The notes under the pieces: model-generated
Database searches by the model: none
The model's input: only the letters and a program-made list of their open reading frames with translations
What the model was told of the DNA's origin: nothing
Position numbers and translations under genes: made by a program
Source: Phellopilus nigrolimitatus
Taxonomy: Eukaryota; Basidiomycota; Agaricomycetes; Hymenochaetales; Hymenochaetaceae
Length of the DNA: 43,602 nt
NCBI GenBank assembly: GCA_021029095.1
Contig: JAJOHG010000219.1
Location: 1-43,602 of the forward strand
Direction: 5' to 3'
Part shown: positions 34,164 to 43,602 of the stretch, one piece after another
How the letters are laid out: every line of letters starts with the position of its first letter
How positions within the stretch are numbered: position 1 is the stretch's first letter

Positions 34164-35438
34164 GTAACTGGAGGAGCCGGAGGAAGTGTAAGTTTAGCGT
34201 GTTCTTGAAGTTGTAGCAGTATGAATGTGTAGCATCGATTTTAGTCCCCGTGTAGAGACGATTGTAGGATAGGAACCAAAGAGCTTGTAGTCGTGCCGTC
34301 AGTTAGCATATGATAGAAAGCACGAAGAGTCTGAAAGTTATGTCATTACCAGGTGTCAGCGCAGTGCGTCGATCGGATTTGGTGCGACGCGACCGCGTCC
34401 CGTCCGAGTCCGCGCCGTAGACTCTGAATAAAAGTCTTCTTATCAGTCACACTTTTCCCAGCGCATAAGTCGAGCAAGGCCAAGAGCGGTTCGTGCGATA
34501 AGCGTATATCGATAAGCAGCTCGTGCGGGAAGCAGCCCGGGTGTAATACGATATTTGGGGGACACGCACGATGCACACAGACATTTCGAGTAACGAGTTG
34601 CGATTGCGTCAAGTTCGAATGGGGCAGGGGCGCAGCTGGTTTTTTACGTCCGGCGATAGCATAGAATGGCGTTGGGATGTAAAGGGGTTGAAATTGGATA
34701 GATGGAAAGTCCGGCAGGATTTCTCTTTTCGAATTCCAGATGGTCCCACGGGAGGTGTGGCTTTGGTCACGTGACCGCTTAGTATTGTTACGATGCGTTA
34801 ACTTTGAGTTGGGGATTGGGAAGCTCGGCATGATTTTTTGTAAGAATCTTTGAGAGGCACCCATTTGGTCACGTGTGTTGCTTAGAGAGACCTATCAGAC
34901 GCGTTGAGTTGGGGAAGGAATTTGAAAGGGAGATTGCGCGACGAGGATCACGGAGTACCGGCAGCGTCCGAGGATTTAGGAAGATCGACGTCTAAGACAG
35001 GTTCTGTCTAGCAGTCTTGAACAGAAGCTAGAGCGAGAATAATATTGAGCTAGGTTGCAGACACTGTGCCGTTGCGTCTTCAGTAGTTCGCGAGACGTCT
35101 GAGGGTGAAAGAGAGAAAAGGAAAGGAAAAGCAAATTGTTGAGTAAGCGTCCGTAAAAGGCAATTCAGGTGGCTGTGAAAGTAGCCGACCCCCATGCTGA
35201 AAAGTCTCCCCAACGCTAACGCTTGGGGAACGTTTTATAACACGAGCTCATCGCGCGCTCTGTTCTCCTCATCTCCCTTCTGGTTTGGTGAGCAGGCGCT
35301 GCGTGGACCTTCCTGGTCTTGTTCGACGACGCTGACCGTCTTTTTTTCTGGTTTGTTTTTTCGCACTCAGACACTAGTCGACGCGACCTTTAGACAGACA
35401 CCCTTAGACCGAACCACGAGGAGACGCAAACTGCAGCC
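34164..35438 (+). promoter_or_regulatory. FAS upstream region with repeated CACGTG elements
   Basis: The 1.27-kb gap between malic enzyme and fatty acid synthase holds no supported gene. It contains TTTGGTCACGTG twice in the same orientation (34762-34773 and 34864-34875). The first copy extends to a 12-bp palindrome GGTCACGTGACC (34765-34776). A TTTTATAAC box lies near 35233, and a pyrimidine-rich leader ends in CAG about 70 bp before the ATG, possibly a 5'-UTR intron. Confidence 0.5.
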
Positions 35439-38400
35439 ATGGCTACTCCGAACGGTCATCCAATCTGTGGCGCCAATGAACGCCCGCTCGTCATCCAGTT
35501 GGGAAAACTTAGAGTGCGTCTTTTCGTTCTCGCTCGAGACGCGCCCAGCTCAGTTTCACCTTCGAAAAAAAGTTTTCGATTCCCGTCAGTGCGTCCGGCG
35601 ACGAGTGGGTCGCCGCCGAGGTGCTGCGCGAGGAGTTCGTGCACTCCGAAAAAGTCGGCGACGCGGTGGAGACTACGGCCGAGCTCGAGGATGCCACGGA
35701 GGCCACCGTCGAGCTTTTTGCCCGCTTCCTTGCCTTCGCCGCCGACAGCCTCAGCCCCCACAAGAAGTGCGCCAGCGTACGCACAGCCGTCCTTCTCTCC
35801 GCCTTCCGCACCTTCACGGACGCGTACCTCGCCAAGAAGGACGTGCACACGCTCACGGTTTCCTTCGACATCGACGCGAGGAAGACCGTCCTCTCGTCTT
35901 ACTACTCTGCCCTCGCAGCGCTCGAGGCCCAGAACGTTGCCGACATCCCACGTGGGCCACCCTCCGCCCTTCTTTCCGCTGCAGAGGAGGGCGAGGCTTC
36001 GATTTACGCGCTTTTCGGTGGCCAAGGCACCAACGAAGTCTACTTCGACGAACTGCAGGCTCTATACGATATCTACAAGCCCTTCGTCGCGCCCCTAATC
36101 ACTACACTCACAATAAACGTCCTGCAGCCCCTGGCGATCGCATCCGCCTCATCATACTACGCGTACGGGCTCGATGTCATCTCCTGGCTCTCCGGCGCCC
36201 TCCCGCGGCCGCCGACCGCATACTTCGCGACCGTCCCCGTCTCTTTCCCGCTTATCGGCCTCACCCAGCTCGTGCAATACCTTGTCGCGTGCCGCGTCGC
36301 CCACCTCACCCCGGGCGAGCTGCGTGCACGCCTGCACGGCGCGACCGGCCATTCGCAGGGCATCGTCTCTGCGGTGGCCATCGCCGCGTCGTCGAGCTTC
36401 GAGTCCTTCGAGGACAATTCGGCGAAAGCCCTGCGCTGGTTGTTCTTCAGCGGCCTGCGCGGCCAGGAGGCATTCCCCGTGCTCGCGCTCGAGCCGGGCA
36501 TCGTGAACGACGCGATCGAGGGTGGCGAGGGGGCGCCGTCCCCGATGCTCAGCGTCTCGGGCCTTGCGCTAAAGGACCTCGAACCGCATATAGCTAAGAC
36601 GAACAAACACGTCCCCGCTAACTCGCAACTCTACGTCTCGCTCCACAACGGCCCGAAGACGTTCGTCGTAACGGGCCCGGCGAAGGCGCTATATGGGCTT
36701 GTAGTGAGCTTAAGGAAAGTCCGTGCTCCGCCGGGCTTGGATCAGAGCAAAACGCCCTTTTCGCAACGGAAACCGGTGTTCTCGGCGCGTTTTCTGGTTG
36801 TTGGTGTCCCTTATCACAGCGAGTATATGAGAGGTGCGGCGGAGAAAGTTGTAGCTGACCTGCAGGACGAGGAGCTGTGGTCCTCCTCGGATCTAGCTAT
36901 TCCGGTCTACCACACTGAGGATGGTGAGTTTTCTTGTCAAGAGTCTATCTTGATTTCTCTTATGCTTATGTGATCGCTAGGCACCGACCTTCGCCAGCTC
37001 AAGACATCTGTAACGCGCTCGCTCTGCGACCAGATTTTCACGCAGCCTATTCATTGGACTACGGCAACGAAATTCCCGGAGTCGGCGACTCATGCAATTG
37101 ACTTCGGTCCCGGAGGACTTAGCGGTATCGGACCTCTCACTGCGCGCAACCTCGAGGGTCGTGGTGTCCGCGTTGTCGTTGTGGGAGAGAAGGGCAAGGG
37201 AGGCGCTGAGCTGTATGACTCCCAGGAGGTCAAGCTCGAGCAATGGTGGGAGAAGAAGTGGTCGCCAGCTCTCGTCAGGACAAGGTACATCTTACACTCA
37301 ATATATTCGAAAATCTGTCTTATGTGTTTCATAGCGATGGCAAGGTCCACATCGACACGCCGTTCTCGCGTCTGCTCGGAAAGCCGCCAATCATGGTCGC
37401 AGGCATGACGCCGACGACCGTGAAGGCCGGCTTTGTCAGCGCGGTCCTCCGCGCGGGATACCACGTCGAGCTCGCAGGCGGTGGGCACTACAACGCAAAT
37501 GCGTTGCGCGCTAAGGTCGCCGAGATCCAGGCGCAGATCCCTGCGGGCGTTGGACTCACGCTCAACGCGCTCTACATCAACCCGCGCCAGTTCGGGTTCC
37601 AGCTCCCGCTCTGGCAGGAGCTGCGCCGCGAAGGCGTTCCTGTCGAGGGTTTCTGCGTCGCTGCAGGCATCCCGAGCACGGAGAAAGCGGCGGAGATCAT
37701 TGGCAACCTCAAGACGGCGGGCATCAAGCACGTCGCATTCAAGCCCGGCTCCATCGATGGTATCCGACAGGTCGTCAGCATCGCGGCGGCGAACCCTGAT
37801 TTCCCTATCATTATGCAATGGACTGGAGGACGCGCGGGTGGTCACCACTCTTGTGAGGATTTCCACCAACCGATCCTCGCTACCTATGCCTCGATCCGCC
37901 AGCAGTCGAATATCTCACTAGTCGGCGGCTCGGGCTTCGGTGGGGCCGATGACATCTGGCCCTACCTCACTGGTGACTGGTCGTCGGACCTCTTCGGCGT
38001 GCAGAAGATGCCTTTCGACGGCTTCCTTTTCGCGTCGCGTGTGATGGTCGCGAAGGAGGCGCACACCTCGTCGAGCGTCAAGGACCTCATCGTCGCCGCG
38101 TCCGGAGTTGGCGACAAGCTTTGGGAGGGCACGTACACGAAGGAGACCGGTGGCATTCTCACCGTGCGCTCCGAGCTCGGCGAACCGATCCACAAGGTCG
38201 CGACGCGCGCGGTGAAGCTGTGGAAGGAGTTCGACGACACTGTATTCAAGCTCGCGAAGGAAAAGCGCGCGGACTGGCTGGCACAGCACCGCACGGAGGT
38301 CATCGAGAAACTGAATCGCGACTTTTCGAAACCGTGGTTCGGCTGGAAGAAGGACGGGCGTGTCGTCGCGGATATCGGCGACATGACATACGAGGAGATC

Positions 38401-41400
38401 GTGCTCAGGATGGTGCGCCTGATGTATGTCGCGCACGAGGGCCGCTGGGTCGACATCTCGTTGCGCAACCTCACCGGCGATTGGCTGCGGCGCATCGAGG
38501 AGCGGTTCGCGGGTGTAAATAAAGCCTCGCTGCTCCAGTCATACACGTCGCTCGACGAACCCTCCGCGTTCATCGAGACTTTCTTTGCCACGTTCACCGA
38601 GCCGACTCAGCAGCTCCTTGCTGCGGAGGACAAGGCTTTCTTCCTCGCGATCGCGCAACGCCCTGGCCAGAAGCCGGTTCCGTTCATCCCTGTTCTCGAC
38701 GCGAGTTTCGAAGTCTGGTTCAAGAAGGTATTCTTCTATTATTGTTTTCCTCGTATACATCCCAATGAGTATAATTTTCTAGGACTCGCTCTGGGCCGCA
38801 GAGGATATCGAGGCTGTCTTCGATCAGGACCCGCAGCGCGTCTGCATTTTGCAAGGTCCGGTCGCCGCCAAGCATTGCAAGGTCAAGGACGAGCCGATCG
38901 CCGATATGCTCGGTGGTATTGCGACAAAGCTTTCGGAGAAGTTGCTGGACCGGTACTACAACGGTGACGCTTCCAATGTCCCGATAGTCGACTACCTGGG
39001 ACGTGCGCCCGTTCAGCAGGTCGCTCTGCCCTCGGGTGTCGCAGTCCAGGAGAATGGCGATGCAGCGACGTTCACCATCGGCTCGGGCATTCCTCAGACC
39101 GAGGCCTGGCTCGAGGCGCTCGCGGGCAGCGAGCTCTCGTGGCTCCGTGCTCTCCTCGCTTCCCCAACAATAGTCCAGGGCACCTCGTACGTCGACAACC
39201 CACTCCGTCGCCTCTTCGCGCCGCGCGCCAACCAGAAAGTTGTCGTCCAGCTCAAGAATGGCGTCCCAGCATCGGTCGCTCTCTTCGGTTCTGCCCGCTC
39301 ATTCGGCGAGCACAAGCCCGAGTTTAAGGCCGTCGAGGTGAAGTACGACGATGCGTCAAAGGAAATTGGAGTCACCATTTTTGAGGACCGCCGCAACGTC
39401 TCGGTCCCGCTCAGTCTAGTGTTCACCTACCGCCCAGATATGGGCTCCGCGCCGATCCACGAGGTCGCGGAGGGCCGCAACAAGCGCATCAAGGAATTCT
39501 ACTGGAAGCTGTGGTTCGGCGATGACAGCAGCCTGCCCGAAATCAACGTCCGGGAAACATTCAAGGGCCCGCAGGTCTCGATCGCATCCAAGGATGTCGA
39601 GCAGTTCTGCTCAGTGGTTGGGAACGACGGTGAGGCATTCAAGGCGGTGCGCAGTGAAGATGTGCAGGCGCCGATGGACTTTGCCATTGTCACGGGCTGG
39701 CAGGTTCGTTGGCATTCGGCTACTATCAGAATTTAGTAATTTACCTTTTCCCCGTAGGCAATCATGAAAGCCATTTTCCCTAAGTCAATCGATGGAGACT
39801 TGCTCAAGCTCGTGCACATGTCGAATGGCTTCCGCATGGTCGACGGACAGAAGCCACTCCAAGTCGGAGACGTGTGCCACTCTGAGGCACAGGTTGTCGC
39901 AGTCATCAACAACGACAGTGGGAAAATCGTCAAGGTCAAGGGCCACGTTCTCCGCGAAGGCAAACCCGTCATCGAAGTCTCGTCGTCGTTCCTCTATCGC
40001 GGGCGCTTCACGGACTTCTGGAACACTTTCGAGATCATCGAGGAGCCTGACTACATCGTCGAACTGAAGTCTGACTCTGCCGTCGGCGTCCTTCAGTCTA
40101 AGGAATGGTTCGAGTGGCTCGACGACGCGAAGCCGCTAAAGGCGGGTACGGCCCTCACCTTCCGCCTCAAGTCGGAAGTCTCGTACAAGGACAAGACAGT
40201 CTATTCCTCGGTCGCCGTCCTCGGTGACATCTTCATTCGTGACGCACTGCAGAAACTTGTCAAAGTCGGCACCATCGACTTCGAGTCTGACAACTGCCAG
40301 GGAAACCCGGTCGTCGCGTACCTCAAGCGCCATGGCACCGCACAGAACACGACCGCGCCGCTCTCGAATGAGGGCTACAGCCTCGTGACAGGAAACGTCT
40401 CGACGGTCTTCAACTCGCCGCTCACAAACGAGCCGTACTCGAAGGTGTCGGGCGATTTCAACCCGATCCATATCAACCCCTACTTCTCGGACTTCGCATC
40501 GCTCCCTGGTACGATCACGCACGGTCTCTGGTCGAGCGCAGCGACGCGCCGTTATGTTGAGAACGTTGTCGCAAACGGTCGTCCTGACCGCGTTCTCTCG
40601 TAAGTCTTCGTTTTTGGAAATACTTTTGGTCTTTCTGAATACTGACTTCATCTTATAGATACGATGTTTCGTTCGTCGGCATGGTCTTGCCCGGGGACGA
40701 GCTTAAGGTCGACATTAAGCACGTGGGCATGCGAAATGGTAACATAGTCGTAAAGATCTCCACTTCAAACTCAGCGGGCGATAAGGTCATTGAGGGCTCT
40801 GCGGAGGTAGCGCAACCGACTACCGCCTATGTCTTCACTGGTCAGGGTTCGCAGGAACCTGGCATGGGTATGGACCTCTACAGCAAGTCTCTGGCTGCCC
40901 GCGCTGTTTGGGAGGGCGCTGACGCCCACTTGCTCGCCGTATATGGCTTCTCAATCGTTGATATCGTCAAGAACAACCCGAATGAAAAGACCGTTCATTT
41001 CGGTGGTATCAAGGGCCAGGAGATTCGCCAGCGCTACATGGACATGTCCTACGACACGACGGACAAGGATGGGCAAATCAAGACGCTGCCGCTTTTCGCG
41101 GACATCAATAACCGCACGCCGCAGTATACGTTCAGCCACCCGGGGGGTCTCCTCTTCGCGACGCAGTTCGCACAGATCGCACTCGTGGTGACTGAGAAGG
41201 CCGCGTTCGAGGACATGCGCTCGAAGGGGCTCGTGCAGAACGACTGTGCCTTTGCCGGCCATTCGCTCGGCGAGTACTCCGCTCTTGCGTCGATCGCGGA
41301 CGTCCTCCCCATCGCCTCACTCGTTGACGTCGTCTTCTATCGTGGTATCACCATGCAGCGCGCGGTCGAGCGCGACGAGCTGAACCGCTCGAACTACGCG

Positions 41401-43602
41401 ATGTGCGCCGTCAACCCGAGCCGCATCTCGAAGACCTTCAACGATGCAGCGCTCCGGGAGGTTGTTGACTCCATCTCCCACCTTACTAAGCTCTTGCTCG
41501 AGATCGTTAATTACAATGTCGAAGTAAGCCTGATTTCTTACGTATTTACTTTATATTTTGTCTAATAACTTCATCAGGGTCAACAATACGTCTGCGCTGG
41601 CGAGCTCGTTGCGCTCCAGACATTGACAAATGTACTGAACTATATTAAAGTTGAGAAGGTCGACATCGCGAAGGTATATGAACCCGTCTTTTCCCTTCAT
41701 AAATGTACTAAGCTCAGGACCAACAGCTGACTGAAAAGTTCTCTGTCGAGCAAGTGAAAGAGATGCTCGGCGAGATCATCAAGTCGTGCTTTAAGAAGGC
41801 GGAAGACCAGAAGGCGGCCGAGGGCTTCATCAAGCTTGAGCGAGGATTTGCAACCATCCCCCTTCCTGGCATCGATGTGCCATTCCATTCACGCTACCTT
41901 TGGGCCGGCGTTATGCCTTTCCGTGCCTGTAATTTTTTTCTTTTTCTAAAAGTATCTCAATCTGACGTTTGACTCAGATCTCTCGAAGAAGATTAACATT
42001 GCGCAGATCAATCCCGACATGCTCATTGGGAAATATGTTCCTAACTTGGTCGCGAAGCCGTTCGAAGTCAACCGCGAATATGCACAGTTGATCTACGACC
42101 AGACGTTGTCTCCGCGTCTCGACAAGGTTCTCAAGCACTGGGAGCGCGACAACTGGTCCGATGACGAACATCGGCAGCGTCTTTCGTACACGATCCTCGT
42201 CGAGCTGCTCGCTTACCAATTTGCCTCGCCTGTACGCTGGATCGAGACGCAGGACATTCTTTTCGCGCGACACGACTTTGAGCGTTTCATCGAGATTGGC
42301 CCGAGCCCGACGCTCACCGGAATGGCCACGCGTACGCTGAAAGCTAAATATGAGACACAAGACGACTCGGTCAGCCGAACGCGTGCGATCCTCTGTCACT
42401 CGAAAAATACGAAGGAGATATACTATGAATTCGAGGACGAGGTGATCGAGGCAGACGTTGGAGCTACCGTTGACACGACGCCTGCCGCTCCTGTTGCCGC
42501 TGCCGCCGCGGTCGCTGCTCCCATTGCTGCCCCCGCAGCATCAGCCGGTCCTGCCACCAGTATCGCCGACGAGCCTCTCAAGGCGGTCGATACTCTCCGC
42601 GTGATCATCGCGCAAAAGCTCAAGAAGAACGTCGACGAAATTCCACTCTCTAAGTCGATCAAAGATCTCGTCGGCGGTAAATCCACCCTGCAGAACGAGA
42701 TCCTCGGCGACGTTCAGCTCGAATTCTCATCCGCGCCGGAGAAGGGCGAAGAGCTCCCGCTTGAGGAGCTTGGCTCCGCAATGCAATCAGGCTATACAGG
42801 TGCACTTGGCAAGCATACAGGTGGTCTGGTTTCGCGTCTCGTGGGCAGTAAGATGCCTGGCGGTTTCAACCTCTCAGCAATCAAGGCTCACCTCTCGAAG
42901 ACCTGGGGCCTCGGTTCTGCGCGCGCGGACGGCATAATGCTTCTCGGTCTGACTATGGAGCCGCCGAAGCGTCTGAGCTCAGAGGTTGAAGCAAAGGCAT
43001 GGCTCGACTCCATCGTGCCAATTTATACGTCTCGCTCGGGCATTTCACTCTCACAGGGTGGTGCGGCCAGCGGTGGAGGCGGAGCTTCTGGTGGCGCGGT
43101 GATCAACAGCGAGGAGTTCCTCAAGTTTCAAACCGACCAAGAGAAGTTCGTCTCGCAGCAAATCGAACTCTTCATGCGCTATCTCAACCGCGACTCCCGC
43201 TCGGGCGAGATCGCTTTTGACAACGAGAAGACGAACTCGGCGGCGTTGCAAGCTCGCCTGGACGCGATTACTCGCGAACACGGTGACCTCTACCTCGATG
43301 GCATCCAGCCAGTCTTCGACCCGCTTAAAGCGCGTCATTTCGACTCTTCGTGGAACTGGGTCCGTCAAGACGCTCTCCTCATGTTCTATGACATTATCTT
43401 CGGCCGCCTGACTACGGTAGACCGCGAAATTACGGCGAGATGCATTCAGATCATGAACCGCGCGGACCCGACGATGCTACGTTACATGCAGTATCATATC
43501 GATAAGGTAGATCCAGAGCGTGGACCGACGTATAAGCTCGCAAAGCAATTTGGTCAGCAACTCATTGACAACTGCAGTCTCGCAGTCAATCAGGGACCGT
43601 TG
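35439..43602 (+). CDS. FAS1-FAS2 fusion: Fused type I fatty acid synthase (beta + alpha), 5' part
   Basis: Ten exons (35439-35513, 35549-36923, 36981-37284, 37335-38727, 38783-39703, 39758-40599, 40659-41523, 41578-41673, 41727-41928, 41978 to window end) give 2566 codons with no break. Domain order: acetyltransferase with [11 protein letters not shown] (Ser near residue 293), enoyl reductase TIM barrel (from about 590: [25 protein letters not shown]), dehydratase with [12 protein letters not shown] (about 1587), malonyl/palmitoyl transferase with [16 protein letters not shown] and [14 protein letters not shown] (Ser about 1838). Then, with no stop, come alpha-subunit sequences: [20 protein letters not shown], an Ala/Pro linker, and [23 protein letters not shown] (pantetheine Ser about 2260). 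Ketoreductase, ketosynthase and PPT lie beyond the window. Yeast splits this protein into two genes; many basidiomycetes have the fused form. Intron 1 is only 35 nt. Confidence 0.96.

Noticed and set aside
35194..36597. 467-residue plus-strand ORF over the FAS start
   Set aside because: It is an out-of-frame reading of the GC-rich FAS exon; the true frame carries GATGHSQG and the rest of the acetyltransferase.
35439..43602. Polyketide synthase
   Set aside because: AT, ER, DH and MPT order with GDFNPIH and the alpha-type ACP region is that of fungal fatty acid synthase.

Overview
The window reads as nuclear DNA of a filamentous basidiomycete, most likely an Agaricomycete. The evidence is dense, short (about 35-65 nt) GT-AG introns, compact gene spacing on both strands, a GC-rich coding signal, a fused beta/alpha type I fatty acid synthase, and typical fungal orthologues of MIC60, LST8, NUP54, neutral trehalase, ATG22, RPN1, actin and NAD-malic enzyme. 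No tRNA, rRNA, CRISPR array or intact transposase gene was recognised. Exon coordinates were assembled by eye from splice sites and checked by reading frame. For nine genes the exon lengths sum to a whole number of codons.

Layout. 1-1337 (-): 5' part of MIC60, with three apparent frame breaks. 1451-2158: a candidate non-autonomous Tc1/mariner-like element. 2641-4321 (-): alpha-arrestin-like gene A. 4662-6258 (+): LST8. 7087-9096 (-): alpha-arrestin-like gene B, a paralogue of A. 9267-11997 (+): NUP54/NUP57-type nucleoporin, divergent from arrestin B over 170 bp. 12885-16011 (-): neutral trehalase. 16639-19219 (-): ATG22. 19492-22795 (-): RPN1. 23149-24747 (+): unrecognised single-pass membrane protein. 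25132-26585 (+): actin. 26921-28072 or beyond (-): unrecognised protein. 29227-30374 (+): secreted GDSL/CE16-like esterase. 31813-34163 (+): mitochondrial-type NAD-malic enzyme. 35439-end (+): fused fatty acid synthase; the first 2566 codons are present, from AT through the ACP region.

The genes are mostly housekeeping and do not form an obvious pathway cluster or defence system. Two neighbourhoods have possible functional logic. LST8, a TORC subunit, lies between two paralogous arrestin-like genes. Malic enzyme, a possible NAD(P)H and pyruvate source, lies directly upstream of fatty acid synthase in the same orientation. Both links are inferred from position only.

I found no convincing previously undescribed multi-gene system. 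The most notable signals are the frame-broken MIC60, the TIR element with TA flanks, the arrestin-LST8-arrestin arrangement, several micro-exons (6 or 9 nt) and two 35-nt introns, repeated upstream motifs before malic enzyme and FAS, and two genes I could not name.
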